From positions 1,240,001-1,304,000 of the forward strand of contig NZ_RBXO01000001.1 of assembly GCF_003634935.1 (NCBI RefSeq): a stretch of DNA of 64,000 nucleotides, in the 5' to 3' direction. The translations under genes were made by a program, and so were the position numbers. The notes beneath the pieces are model-generated. The model was not told the origin of the DNA. It saw only the letters and a list, made by a program, of their open reading frames with translations, and made no database searches. Of the stretch, positions 33,097-42,403 are shown piece by piece (positions within the stretch are counted from its first letter, which is position 1; each line of letters starts with the position of its first letter). This DNA comes from Saccharothrix australiensis. GTDB lineage: Bacteria; Actinomycetota; Actinomycetes; Mycobacteriales; Pseudonocardiaceae.

Positions 33097-34410
33097 ATGG
33101 CGCTACCCGAACTGCACAGGTTCACGCTTCCCAACGGCCTGCGGGTGGTGCTCGCCCCAGACCCGAGCGCCCCGGTCGTCGGGGTGAGCGTGCACTACGA
33201 CGTGGGATTCCGCTCGGAGCCGGAAGGTCGGACGGGGTTTGCGCACCTGTTCGAGCACCTGATGTTCCAGGGCAGCGAGAGTCTCGAAAAGCTCGCTCAC
33301 TTCCGACACGTGCAGTCCTCGGGCGGCACGTTCAACGGGTCGACCCACCCCGACTACACCGACTACTACCAGGTGCTGCCGTCCGCCGCGCTGGAGCGGG
33401 CGCTGTTCCTGGAGGCGGACCGGATGCGTGCGCCGAAGATCACCGAAGAGAACCTGCGGAATCAGATCGACGTGGTGAAGGAGGAGATCCGACTCAACGT
33501 GCTCAACCGGCCGTACGGCGGGTTCCCCTGGATCCTGCTGCCGCCGGTCCTGTTCCGAACCTTCCCGAACGCCCACAACGGCTACGGCGACTTCACCGAT
33601 CTGGAGAATGCGACGGTCGACGACTGCGCGGCGTTCTTCGACACGTATTACGCGCCGGGGAACGCGGTGTTGACCGTCGCGGGCGACTTCCAGCCGGAGG
33701 CCGCCAAGGCGTTGGTGGAGAAGCACTTCGGGGACGTGCCCGCGCGGCCCGTGCCCGAGCGGCCGTCGTTCGCGGAGGCGCCGCCGAAGGGTGAGCTGCG
33801 TGCCGAGCACACGGACCAGCACGCCCCGATGCCCGCCGTCGCGATGGGATACCGCATCCCGGACCCGGTGAACGAGGTGGAGGGGTACCTGGCCTACCTG
33901 GTGCTCGCGGGCGTGCTGACCGACGGTGACGGCTCGCGGCTCCAGCAGCGGCTGGTGCACCGGGACGCGATCGTGGTCGACGTCGGCGCCGGCTGCGGGC
34001 TGTTCGGCCCGCTGGAGGCGCGCGACCCGGACACGTTCAACATCACCGCGATCCACGCGCCGGAGGTGACGTCCGACCAGGTCGTCGCGGCGGTGGACGA
34101 GGAGCTGCTGCGGCTGGCCGAGGAAGGGCCGACGGAGCAGGAGCTGGCGAAGGTCACCGCCCGCTGGGTGTCGACCATGCACCGCGAGCACGACCGGTTG
34201 ACCAGCCGCACGCTCGGGCTCGGTTCGGCGGAGCTGCTGTTCGGGCGCGCCGAGCTGCTGTACGAGCTGCCGGACAAGCTGGCCGCGATCACCACCGACG
34301 AGGTCGCCGCGGCGGCCAAGGCGTTGCGGCCGGACTCCCGAGCCGTGCTGGTCCTCAACCCCGCCGGCGCGGCCGGCGACGACGCTTCTGACAACGGAGG
34401 TACCGAGTGA
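33097..34410 (+). CDS. M16 family zinc peptidase, catalytic subunit
   Basis: A 437-residue pitrilysin/processing-peptidase-like protein. The inverted zinc motif HLFEH is in GFAHLFEHLMFQG (about residues 50-54), followed by FNGSTHPDYTDYY and the distal Glu ligand in NQIDVVKEEIRLN (about 128-131). The C-terminal half is the second M16 fold. M16 enzymes act on small peptides, as dimers of one active and one inactive chain; the next gene supplies the inactive chain. ATG 33097. The stop overlaps the partner's start as GTGA. Confidence 0.92.
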   Translation: MALPELHRFTLPNGLRVVLAPDPSAPVVGVSVHYDVGFRSEPEGRTGFAHLFEHLMFQGSESLEKLAHFRHVQSSGGTFNGSTHPDYTDYYQVLPSAALERALFLEADRMRAPKITEENLRNQIDVVKEEIRLNVLNRPYGGFPWILLPPVLFRTFPNAHNGYGDFTDLENATVDDCAAFFDTYYAPGNAVLTVAGDFQPEAAKALVEKHFGDVPARPVPERPSFAEAPPKGELRAEHTDQHAPMPAVAMGYRIPDPVNEVEGYLAYLVLAGVLTDGDGSRLQQRLVHRDAIVVDVGAGCGLFGPLEARDPDTFNITAIHAPEVTSDQVVAAVDEELLRLAEEGPTEQELAKVTARWVSTMHREHDRLTSRTLGLGSAELLFGRAELLYELPDKLAAITTDEVAAAAKALRPDSRAVLVLNPAGAAGDDASDNGGTE

Positions 34411-35795
34411 GCGCCCCGACGACGCACCGCAGCGCCGAGGAGATCGGCCGGACGGCGCTGGGGCCGCGCCCGCTGCCCGAACTGGGCGAGCAGCGGGCCG
34501 CCGCGGACCTGTCCACGGTGGACACCGTGCTGGCCAACGGGCTGCGGGTGATCGCGGTCCGCCGCTCGTCGGTGCCGCTGGTGGAGGTGCGGCTGCGGGT
34601 GCCGTTCGGCGACCCGGCGGCCTCCAGCGTCGGTTCCACGCACGCGGCGCGGGCCGAGGTGCTGGCGAACACGGTCCTCACCGGCACCGCCTCGCGGAGC
34701 CGGGTGGACGTGGACACCGAGCTGGCGCTGGTCGGCGGCGAGCTGGACGCGGTGGTCGACCCGGAGCGGCTGGCCTTCTCGGGCAACGCGCTCGTGTCCG
34801 GCCTGGACACCGTGCTGGACGTGCTGCGCGACGCGTTGACCGGCGCCACCTACCCGGCCGAGGAGGTGGAGCGGGAGCGGGCGCGGCTGGTCGAGCGGAT
34901 CCGGCTGGCCAGGTCGCAGCCGAACGTGATCGCGCGGGAGGCGTTGCAGCGGCACCTGTACGGCGACCACCCGTTCGCCAAGGAGATGCCGGAGGCCGAC
35001 GAGGTCGCGGCCGTGACGCGCGACGACGTCCTCGCGCTGCACGCGTCGGCCGTGCTGCCGCGCGGCTCGGTGCTGGTCGTCGTCGGCGACGTCGAGCCGG
35101 ACGCGGCCGTGCGCGCGGTGGAAGGCGCGCTCGGCGGGTGGACCGGCGAGGGCGCGGCGGTGTCGCTGTCGCCGTTGCCGGTGGTCGAGGGCGGCGACGT
35201 GCTGCTCGTGCACCGGCCGGGCGCGGTCCAGTCGCAGATCCGGCTGGCCGGGCGCGGGCTGGTGCGCACCGATCCGCGGTACCCGGCGCTGCAGATCGCG
35301 AACCTGGTGTTCGGCGGGTTCTTCTCCTCCCGGCTGGTGGAGAACATCCGCGAGGACAAGGGCTACACCTACAGCGCGCGGTCGCACCCGGAGTTCACGC
35401 CGGAGGGCGCGACGCTGCTGGTGGACGCCGACACGGCGAGCGAGGTCACGGCCGCCGCGCTGCTGGAGACCCGGTACGAGCTGGGTCGGCTCGGCCTGGT
35501 GCCGCCGTCGGAGTCCGAGGTGGACACCGCGCGCCGGTACGCCATCGGGTCGCTGCTGACCGCGACGTCGTCGCAGGGCGGGCTCGCGTCGTTCCTGGTG
35601 AACCTCGCCGGGTTGGGCCTGGGCATCGAGTGGTTCACCGGGCACCCGGACCGGTTGGCGGCGGTCACCGTGGAGCAGGTCGCCGAGGCCGCGCTGGAGT
35701 TCTTCGCGCCCAGTTCGTTCACCGGTGTCCTGGTCGGCGACGCGGAGCTGCTCGCGCCGCAGCTGCGGGCGTTGGGCGGGGTCAGCCTGCCGTGA
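34407..35795 (+). CDS. M16 family protein, non-catalytic partner
   Basis: A 462-residue M16-fold protein that lacks the HxxEH zinc motif: the matching place reads STHAARAEVLANT. It keeps the substrate-binding Arg/Tyr region of the C-terminal domain (NIREDKGYTYSARSHPEF, about 315-332). This is the typical non-catalytic half of a two-gene M16 peptidase. It is coupled on both sides by GTGA overlaps, to the active M16 chain and to nudC, so three proteins are made from one message. Confidence 0.92.
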   Translation: MSAPTTHRSAEEIGRTALGPRPLPELGEQRAAADLSTVDTVLANGLRVIAVRRSSVPLVEVRLRVPFGDPAASSVGSTHAARAEVLANTVLTGTASRSRVDVDTELALVGGELDAVVDPERLAFSGNALVSGLDTVLDVLRDALTGATYPAEEVERERARLVERIRLARSQPNVIAREALQRHLYGDHPFAKEMPEADEVAAVTRDDVLALHASAVLPRGSVLVVVGDVEPDAAVRAVEGALGGWTGEGAAVSLSPLPVVEGGDVLLVHRPGAVQSQIRLAGRGLVRTDPRYPALQIANLVFGGFFSSRLVENIREDKGYTYSARSHPEFTPEGATLLVDADTASEVTAAALLETRYELGRLGLVPPSESEVDTARRYAIGSLLTATSSQGGLASFLVNLAGLGLGIEWFTGHPDRLAAVTVEQVAEAALEFFAPSSFTGVLVGDAELLAPQLRALGGVSLP

Positions 35796-36742
35796 GCTTC
35801 GAGCTGGTGGAGCTGCCCGCGCTGTCGCGGTTCACGGTCGACCGGCGCGAGCAGTTGCGCGGTGACGCGGAGCGGATCGCGCAGCTGTGGCCGAAGGCGC
35901 GGGTGCTCACCGTCGACGGGCAGGGGCGGACGCTGGTGGCCGACCGGGGGACGCGCCTGGTCGACCGGCCCGCCGTCGAGTTCGGCGACGAGCCGCCGGA
36001 CGACGCCGTCCTGCTCGGCGAGCGGGACGGCGTCGCGTACTGGGCGGTGCCGGTGGCGGGCGACGAGACCGAGGTCGCCGCGCCGGCCGGCCGCGTCTGG
36101 GCGCGACCGGAGCTGACGGACGAGCCGCAGTGGCTCGACCTGCGGACGTGCGGCGCGTTGTTGGACGACACGGGCGCCGGGCTGTTCACCTCGGCGGTGG
36201 CGTTGTTCCACTGGCACCGGTCGGCGAGGTTCTGCGCGGTGTGCGGCGGTGCCCAGGAGTCCGTGAAGTCCGGCTGGGCGCGGGTGTGCTCGCGGTGCGG
36301 GCGCGAGGAGTACCCGCGCACCGACGCCGCCGTGATCTGCCTCGTGCACGACGGCGCGGACCGGGTGCTGCTCGCCCGCGGCGAAGGCTGGCCGGCCGGG
36401 CGGTACTCGGTGCTGGCCGGGTTCGTCGAGGCGGGCGAGTCGTTGGAGGCGTGCGTGGCGCGGGAGGTCGAGGAGGAGGTCGGCGTCGAGGTCGGCGAGA
36501 TCCGCTACCTCGGCAGCCAGCCCTGGCCGTTCCCGCGGTCGCTGATGATCGGCTTCCAGGCGGTGGCGGACCCGGCCGTGCCGTTGCGGCTCGCGGACGG
36601 CGAGATCGCGCAGGCCAGGTGGGTCAGCCGGGCGGACGTGCGGCAGGCGCTGGAGGCGCCGGGCAGCGTGCCGGACCTGCTGCTCGCGCCGGGCGCGTCG
36701 ATCGCCTACCGGATGATCCAGTCCTGGGCGCTCGCGGGTTAG
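35792..36742 (+). CDS. nudC: NAD(H) pyrophosphatase NudC
   Basis: A 316-residue Nudix hydrolase that cleaves NADH and removes NAD caps from RNA. Zinc ribbon: FCAVCGG...RVCSRCGREEYPR (about 146-175). Nudix box: GFVEAGESLEACVAREVEEEVGVEVG, matching GX5EX7REUXEEXGU. NudC-specific signature downstream: SQPWPFPRSLMIGF. GTG 35792 overlaps the M16 stop. In mycobacteria nudC follows the K+ channel gene directly; here 9.8 kb of other genes intervene. Confidence 0.95.
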   Translation: MSFELVELPALSRFTVDRREQLRGDAERIAQLWPKARVLTVDGQGRTLVADRGTRLVDRPAVEFGDEPPDDAVLLGERDGVAYWAVPVAGDETEVAAPAGRVWARPELTDEPQWLDLRTCGALLDDTGAGLFTSAVALFHWHRSARFCAVCGGAQESVKSGWARVCSRCGREEYPRTDAAVICLVHDGADRVLLARGEGWPAGRYSVLAGFVEAGESLEACVAREVEEEVGVEVGEIRYLGSQPWPFPRSLMIGFQAVADPAVPLRLADGEIAQARWVSRADVRQALEAPGSVPDLLLAPGASIAYRMIQSWALAG

Positions 36743-37593
36743 AGCAGCCCGCTCCACGGCACGGTGCGCGCGACGTCCGCGTAGGTGTGCCAGGTGATCT
36801 CCGGCAGCGACGCGTGCAGCGCGGCCACGTCGACCTGCGTGCCCACCTCGGTGAAGTACCGGAACATCGCGGCCAGGTCGGCCGAGTGGCGTTCCACCAC
36901 CTCCAGCGGCGGCTGGTGGTGGTGGATCGGCCTGCCGATGGCCGCGGTGAGGGCGTCCGCCATCCGCGCCGGCGTGAGGGCTTCACCGGCGAGGTCCAGG
37001 CGCGTGCCGCCGAACCGGTCCGGCTGCTCCAGTGCCAGCACGGCGACCGCGGCGATGTCCGCGACGGCGACCAGGTGCAGGGCGCGGTCCGACGGCATGG
37101 GCAGGGCGAGGACGCCGCGCCGCAGGCCGCTGAGGGTCCACTCGCCGAACTTGTCGTCGATGAACGCGGCCGGTCCCAGGACGGTCCAGCGGACGTCACC
37201 GCCGATCAGGTGTTCCTCGACGCGCCGCTTGCTGTCGAAGTGCGGGATGCCCGTGTGCCGGTCGGCGTTGCAGGCCGAGGTGAACACGATGTGGTCGACC
37301 TCGTGCGCCGCGTCGACCAGCGCGATGCCCTGGCGGGCCTCGGTGTCCGGGTCGGAGCCGAACGGCGTCGTGACGGCGAAGACCGAGCGGACGTCGTGCA
37401 GGGCGGCCTTGAGCGTCGCGGGGTGGTCGAAGTCGCCCGCGACGACCTCCGCGCCGGCGGCCTGGAGGCGTTGGGCGGCGGGGCTTCGCGGGTCGCGGGT
37501 GAGTGCGCGGACGGCGTGCCCCCGGTCGAGGAGGAGGCGGGCGACTGCGCCGCCCTGGGCTCCGGTCGCACCGGTCACCAATGTCAGTTCCAT
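36739..37593 (-). CDS. NmrA-like NAD(P)-binding protein
   Basis: A 284-residue atypical short-chain dehydrogenase-like protein. The N-terminal dinucleotide motif is TLVTGATGAQGGAVARLLL, followed by AEVVAGDFDHP. Family members bind NADP and act as redox sensors or reductases (quinone reductase 2-like). There is no Tyr-xxx-Lys catalytic pair in the usual position, which favours an NmrA/HSCARG sensor or an atypical reductase. ATG 37591-37593 is divergent from a MarR gene 49 bases away, which likely regulates it. The stop overlaps the nudC stop by three bases. Confidence 0.85.
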   Translation of the reverse strand: MELTLVTGATGAQGGAVARLLLDRGHAVRALTRDPRSPAAQRLQAAGAEVVAGDFDHPATLKAALHDVRSVFAVTTPFGSDPDTEARQGIALVDAAHEVDHIVFTSACNADRHTGIPHFDSKRRVEEHLIGGDVRWTVLGPAAFIDDKFGEWTLSGLRRGVLALPMPSDRALHLVAVADIAAVAVLALEQPDRFGGTRLDLAGEALTPARMADALTAAIGRPIHHHQPPLEVVERHSADLAAMFRYFTEVGTQVDVAALHASLPEITWHTYADVARTVPWSGLL

Positions 37594-37602
37594 GCACAAA
37601 GG

Positions 37603-37629
37603 TTGACACTGAAAATGTTCTGAGGTCAA
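37603..37629. promoter_or_regulatory. Divergent promoter/operator between NmrA-like and MarR genes
   Basis: TTGAC and GTCAA form an inverted pair around 17 bases that include a second inverted element, GAA-AATG-TTC. The AT content is well above the surroundings. The position suggests a MarR autoregulatory operator; the exact site is inferred. Confidence 0.45.
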
Positions 37630-37642
37630 GTGAGTTGGTAGG

Positions 37643-38128
37643 ATGGGTGACGTGGTGGATCGGTATGAGGCGAGCGATTCGCTGCTGGCGTGGCTCTACG
37701 TGCAGCAGGGCGTGGACGCGGTGCGCGTCGCGATGAGCGGGCGGGTGGAGGCGGCGGCCGGCTGTTCGCTGCTCGAACACGAGGCGCTGTACCGGATCGA
37801 CATGAACGGGCGGCTGCCGATGTCCGAGCTGTCCGAGCTGCTCGCGGTGAGCCCGAGCGGTGTGACGCGGCTGGTCGAGCGGCTGGTGCGGCGCGGGTGG
37901 GTGGAGCGGTCGCAGCAACCCGACAACCGGCGGGTGGTGTACGCGGCGCTGACCGCAGAGGGGCGGCGGGTGCTCAAGGCGGCGACCGGGCCGACGTACC
38001 GGGCTGCGGTCGCCGAGGAGTTCGCCGAGCCGCTGACCGATCGCGACCTCGCCGACCTCAAGCGGATCGGGCGGAAGCTGTTGGAGGCGCACGGGAAGTG
38101 GGACGCGCAGCGGTTCGCCCCGAACTGA
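37643..38128 (+). CDS. MarR-family transcriptional regulator
   Basis: A 161-residue winged-helix regulator. Helix-turn-helix: LPMSELSELLAVSPSGVTRLVERLVRRG (about 61-88). Wing: WVERSQQPDNRRVVYAALTAEGR, with the conserved Asp-xx-Arg. Terminal helices form the dimer interface. It has a single Cys (AAGCSLLEH) near the start that could sense oxidants or quinones, in keeping with a divergent NmrA-like gene. ATG 37643 follows GGTAGG closely; GTG 37652 is an alternative. Confidence 0.9.
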   Translation: MGDVVDRYEASDSLLAWLYVQQGVDAVRVAMSGRVEAAAGCSLLEHEALYRIDMNGRLPMSELSELLAVSPSGVTRLVERLVRRGWVERSQQPDNRRVVYAALTAEGRRVLKAATGPTYRAAVAEEFAEPLTDRDLADLKRIGRKLLEAHGKWDAQRFAPN

Positions 38129-38165
38129 GGTCCGGGCGCGTCGGCACGGGCCCGGCGGCCTGCGG

Positions 38166-38305
38166 GTGCACCGCCTCGGCCCCGAGGTTCCGGGCGCGTC
38201 GGCTCGGCCCCAGGGTTCCGGGCGCGTCGCCTCGGTGCCGAGGTTCCAGGTGCGTCGGCTTGGCCCCCGGTGGTGGGTGCGCCGGCTCGGGGCCGAGGTG
38301 GCGGG
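38166..38305. repeat. 28-bp tandem repeat, 5 units
   Basis: Five contiguous 28-base units of consensus GCGCGTCGGCTCGGCCCCGA-GGTTCCGG begin at 38166, 38194, 38222, 38250 and 38278; the last two are the most diverged. It lies between the MarR stop and the 3' end of jetC, where a jetD gene might be expected. There are no spacers. Confidence 0.85.
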
Positions 38306-38380
38306 TGCGCCCGCCGGGCTGGGGTTCGGGGACGCCGGCTCGGGCGGGGTTCCGGGCGCGGCGCACCGATCCGGGCCCCG

Positions 38381-41300
38381 CTACGGGTCGATCCGGTCCA
38401 GGGCCGCCCCGTCCCACGTGGTCTGCGTGCAGGCGACGCCGCGGCCGTTCTTCGGGCGCAGCACGTCGTAGATGTGCATCCGCGGGATCTTGTCCGACAC
38501 GCCCCACCCGCTCGGCCACGTGATGACCCAGTCCATGTCCAGGTCGACCAGCAGCCCCAGCATCCGCGCGATCGTCGGGTCGTCCAGCCGCTCGAACGCC
38601 TCGTCCAGCAGCACCAGCCGCAACGGCGAGAACTCGCCGCTCACCGCGTCGTAGAACGAGGCCGCCGCCGCGAACAGGGTCACGTACGAGATCAGCCGCG
38701 TCTCGCCCGACGACAGCTGCCGCAGCCGGCGCTCGCGCGGGTTGCCGTCCGGCCCCGTGTCCGCCACGGTCACCGTGAACTGGTGCCACGTCCGGTAGTC
38801 CAGGGCCCTCGACAGGATCTCCGCGTAACCACCGGAGTGCGCGTCGCGCTCGGCCTCGATCCGCTCGGTGAACACCCGGCGCAGCACGGCGTCCTGCTCG
38901 GGGTCCCGCTCCGCGTACGGCAGGCGCACCAGCGCCAGCGCGTCGCGCGTCTCCTCCTCCAGCGCCGCCGACGGCTTCCACGCCAGCTTCACGTGCACGC
39001 CCTGGCTGGACCGCGCCCGCCCGAGCACCTCGTTCATCCGCCGGCACAGGTCCTCGGCGACCGCGATCTGACCGCGCAGCCACTCGGCGAGGTCGCGGAT
39101 GAGGTAGTCGGCGAAGATGTTCTGGTACCGCTCGTCCAGGAACCCGCGCTGCTCGGCGAGCTTCTCCGTCACCTGCCGCGCCGCGACCGCCACCGGCCGC
39201 GCGCCCTCCTCACCGGTCACGGTCACCGTCAGCAGGCCCTCGTGCTGCTCGGCCGCGATGTCGTGGCTGCCCGCCAGCGACGTCTGGAGCGCCTGGAGCT
39301 TCGTGATCACCGTCGCCTCGCCCGCGCCACGCCGGTCCGCCACCGCCAGCGCCGCGCGCACCGACTCGACGTCCGCGGGCACGTCCGGCAGCGCCGCGAC
39401 CAGCACGCCCGGCGCCCGGACGGTGGCCTGGAACTGCTCGGCGGCGCGTGCCCGCGCGTCCTGTGCCGACGACAGCTGCTCGGCGGCGGTGTCGAGCTGC
39501 GCGGACAGCTTGGCCGCCTGCTCGCGGGCGGTGGCGACGCGCTCGCGGACGCCCTTCAGCTCGTCCCTCATCTCCCGCCGCGACCGCTCCGCGGCGGACA
39601 GCTGGTCGGCGATCTCCCGCGCCTCGCCGCCGATCGCCTCGGTCAGCTCGGCCAACGTCCCCGCCTGGGTCGCGTAGTCCACGCACCGCGCCTCGGCGTC
39701 GGCCTCGGCGGCCACCCGGTCGGCCACCGCCGAGCGGTAGCGGTGGGCGGCGTCGGCCAGGTCGGCGACGGTCGACCGGCACTGCCGGCGCAGCACGTCG
39801 CCCAGGCGGTCGGCGGTGCGCTGGGCCTCCGCCGCCGCGCCCTGGGCCTGGCGGAGCCCCTCGGTGGTGGCCGGCAGGCCGGCGTCGCCCGCCTGCCGCA
39901 CGACCTCGGCCCGCGCCGCCTCGCCGCGCGCCTGCGCCCGCTCCAGGTCGGCGCGCACCTCCTCGGCCCGCCGCGCGGCCCGGTCGGCGGACTCCTGCGC
40001 GGCCTGGAGGCGGCCGTGCCTGGCCACCAGTTCGCGGTCGGCGGGGAAGCGCTCCAGGTGGGCCTCCCACCGCTCCACCAGGTCGTGCGCGGCGGCCAGC
40101 TCGGCCTCGACGCCGCCCAGGTCGGCGCGCAGCACGGCCAGCTCGTCCTCCAGCTCGGCGACGCGCCGCCGGCGGGCGGCCTCGCGGGCGCCCGCGCCGA
40201 TGAACTCGGCGGCGTCCTTGCGCCACGCGCCGGTCAGCACGCCGGCCTGCCAACGGCCGGTGCGGGACACCGCGAACGCGCCCTCGTCCAGCGAGACCGA
40301 CGCGAGCAGGGCCGCCACGACCTCGGCGGGCACCGGCGAACTCGGCTCCACCGCGGGCACCAGCACCGACGCCAGGGACGGGCCGGTCGCCGGTGCGCGC
40401 GGCACCGCGAGCACGTCCCGGTGGTCCGCGCCGGGCAGCACCTCGGCGTCGACCTCGCCGGTCGCGGTCACCCGCGCGTCGAGCAGGCCGCACGCCTCCA
40501 GCGCCGCTTCCAGGCCGGCCCGGCTCGCGTCGTCCACGTCCGGGTGGAAGTCGACCAGCCGGTAGAACGGCGAGCCCGCCGCCGGTTCCCGCTCGGCCGC
40601 CGCGGACCGCGCCCGGTCGGTCGGGCCCGAGCGCAGCGCCGCGAGTTCCGCGTCCAGGGCGTCGATCGCGCCGTGCAGCTCACCCCGCCGCCGCGCCACG
40701 CCGTGCGCGGCCTCCCGCGCCGACGCCACCAGGGGCCCGACCCACTCGCGGGCCGCCGACGCCAGGGACCGCGCCACCGACGGGTCGACCGAGGCGGGCA
40801 GCGCCAGGTCGGCCTCCGGCCGCGCCGGACCGGAGTCCCGCCACGCCCGGACGTCGTCCAGCCACCGCAGCGCGACCTCGGCCAGCTCCCGAGCCTCCTG
40901 GTCGCGCAGCGCGGCCGCCTCGGCCGCCGCCTGCCGCGCGTCCCGCGCCGTCTGCCGCAGGGCGTCGACCTCGCGCTGCGCGGCCTCCACCTCGCCCGCC
41001 CGCTGGTGCAGCGCGAGCGCCAGCGCCCCGCGCCGCCGCGCCGCCGAGGCGACCTCCGCCGCGCGGTCCGCCGCCGGCGCCAGGTCCAGGTCGGCGGGCG
41101 CGGGCGGCACCCGGCGCTCGATCGGCAGCGGCTCGGCCTCGGGGTCGGGCTTGGCGCGCACGGACTCCGTGCACACCTCGGCGTCGACTACCGCCACCGC
41201 GGGCACCACGGGCACCAGCGACTCGTCCAGCCCGGCCGCGCGCAGCTGGTGGCGCAGCGGCTCCACCAGCTCCTCCGCCGCGCCCAGGTCGTCGGCGAGG

Positions 41301-42403
41301 CGGCGCAGCAGGCGCAACACCCCGTCGACGGCGCCGTCCTCCTGGAGCCGCTGCTTGTTCGCCACGTCCAGCGCGGCGACGGCCGACGACCGCTTCTCCT
41401 GGACCAGCTTCTCGCGGGTCTGGAGGTCCTGGAGGTCGCGGAACGCCGGCAGCTCCTTCAGCGCGCCGATGGTCTCCTCGGCCCGCTGCTCGCCCGCCTC
41501 CAGCGACACCAGCGAGTGCTCGGCCGACGCCCGCTCCGCCATCGTCTCCGCCAGCGCCGCCGACAGCTTGGCCGACGAGCGCTCCAGCTTCCGCACCGCC
41601 TCCTCGGCCGTGCCCAACCGGTCCGCCGACGCGCGCAGCCCGCCGAACGCGTAGTCCGCGTACGTCTTGAGGAACGTGCCCAGCGCCGCGTCCGCCGACG
41701 ACAGCCGGACGATGTTCTCCCGGATCGACTCCAGGTCGTCGAACGACGTGGCGAGCTGCTCCACCAACGCCTGGTCCAGCGGCGGCAGCGCGTCGGACAG
41801 GATCTGCTCCAGCTGGCCCTCCAGCACCTTCAAGCCCACGTCCGGGTTGCGCAGGGTGCGTTGCAGGTGCAGCAGGTCGCCGTACCGGGCGGCCGGCACG
41901 CCGTACACGGTCTCGGCGATCTTCGCCCGGAACGCGGCTTCCTCCAGCACGTGGTCCGCGCCGATCAGGTCGCGCAGCTGCGCCGGGCCGAGCGGTGTGC
42001 GCTCCGCGCCGACCAGGGTCAGGTCGTGGCCGACCCGCCGCGGCGTGACGAACCGCCACGAGTCGGTGATGGCCTGCGAGGTCTTGGACGCCTTCACGCC
42101 GAGCCCGCAGGTCAGGTACTCGTCGTCGCGGACCAGCTCTACCCACGCGTACCCGATGCGGTTCGGCCCGCCGGCGTAGTCGTCCAGCATCAGGCGGCGC
42201 AGGCTGACCGTGTCGAAGCCCTTCGACCCGACCTGGCGCAGGTCGCCGTCCAGGCACAGCGGCAGCAGCAGCTCCAGCGTGCGCGACTTCCCGGACCCGT
42301 TGGTGCCCTGGAAGATCACGCGCCCGCCGGAGAAGTCGAACGTCTGCTCGGTGTACTGCCAGATGTTGACGATGCCGCCGCGGTGCAGCCGCCACCTGTT
42401 CAC
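38381..42403 (-). CDS. jetC: JetC-like SMC ATPase (TIGR02680 family, Wadjet type II)
   Basis: 1340 residues, full length for TIGR02680. Walker A FQGTNGSGKSRTLELL (about 30-45) heads a long coiled coil (Ala/Glu/Arg-rich, about 270-420, 550-680 and 780-1070) with a central hinge-like region (YRLVDFHPDVDDASRAGLEAAL). The C-terminal head has the signature LRQLSSGETRLISY (about 1225) and Walker B LVLLDEAFERLDDPT (about 1266). It is the MukB-like motor of a Wadjet/MksB system that recognises and, with JetD, cleaves circular plasmids. GTG 42403 overlaps the jetB stop (GTGA). No JetD gene follows: 252 bases of repeats separate it from a convergent MarR gene. Confidence 0.88.
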   Translation of the reverse strand: MNRWRLHRGGIVNIWQYTEQTFDFSGGRVIFQGTNGSGKSRTLELLLPLCLDGDLRQVGSKGFDTVSLRRLMLDDYAGGPNRIGYAWVELVRDDEYLTCGLGVKASKTSQAITDSWRFVTPRRVGHDLTLVGAERTPLGPAQLRDLIGADHVLEEAAFRAKIAETVYGVPAARYGDLLHLQRTLRNPDVGLKVLEGQLEQILSDALPPLDQALVEQLATSFDDLESIRENIVRLSSADAALGTFLKTYADYAFGGLRASADRLGTAEEAVRKLERSSAKLSAALAETMAERASAEHSLVSLEAGEQRAEETIGALKELPAFRDLQDLQTREKLVQEKRSSAVAALDVANKQRLQEDGAVDGVLRLLRRLADDLGAAEELVEPLRHQLRAAGLDESLVPVVPAVAVVDAEVCTESVRAKPDPEAEPLPIERRVPPAPADLDLAPAADRAAEVASAARRRGALALALHQRAGEVEAAQREVDALRQTARDARQAAAEAAALRDQEARELAEVALRWLDDVRAWRDSGPARPEADLALPASVDPSVARSLASAAREWVGPLVASAREAAHGVARRRGELHGAIDALDAELAALRSGPTDRARSAAAEREPAAGSPFYRLVDFHPDVDDASRAGLEAALEACGLLDARVTATGEVDAEVLPGADHRDVLAVPRAPATGPSLASVLVPAVEPSSPVPAEVVAALLASVSLDEGAFAVSRTGRWQAGVLTGAWRKDAAEFIGAGAREAARRRRVAELEDELAVLRADLGGVEAELAAAHDLVERWEAHLERFPADRELVARHGRLQAAQESADRAARRAEEVRADLERAQARGEAARAEVVRQAGDAGLPATTEGLRQAQGAAAEAQRTADRLGDVLRRQCRSTVADLADAAHRYRSAVADRVAAEADAEARCVDYATQAGTLAELTEAIGGEAREIADQLSAAERSRREMRDELKGVRERVATAREQAAKLSAQLDTAAEQLSSAQDARARAAEQFQATVRAPGVLVAALPDVPADVESVRAALAVADRRGAGEATVITKLQALQTSLAGSHDIAAEQHEGLLTVTVTGEEGARPVAVAARQVTEKLAEQRGFLDERYQNIFADYLIRDLAEWLRGQIAVAEDLCRRMNEVLGRARSSQGVHVKLAWKPSAALEEETRDALALVRLPYAERDPEQDAVLRRVFTERIEAERDAHSGGYAEILSRALDYRTWHQFTVTVADTGPDGNPRERRLRQLSSGETRLISYVTLFAAAASFYDAVSGEFSPLRLVLLDEAFERLDDPTIARMLGLLVDLDMDWVITWPSGWGVSDKIPRMHIYDVLRPKNGRGVACTQTTWDGAALDRIDP

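Noticed and set aside
38166..38305. Possible CRISPR array (28-bp units suggest repeat length)
   Set aside because: The 28-base units abut each other without spacers.
38129..38380. Possible JetD remnant
   Set aside because: The gap is filled by tandem repeats; no frame shows a Toprim motif or family-like sequence.
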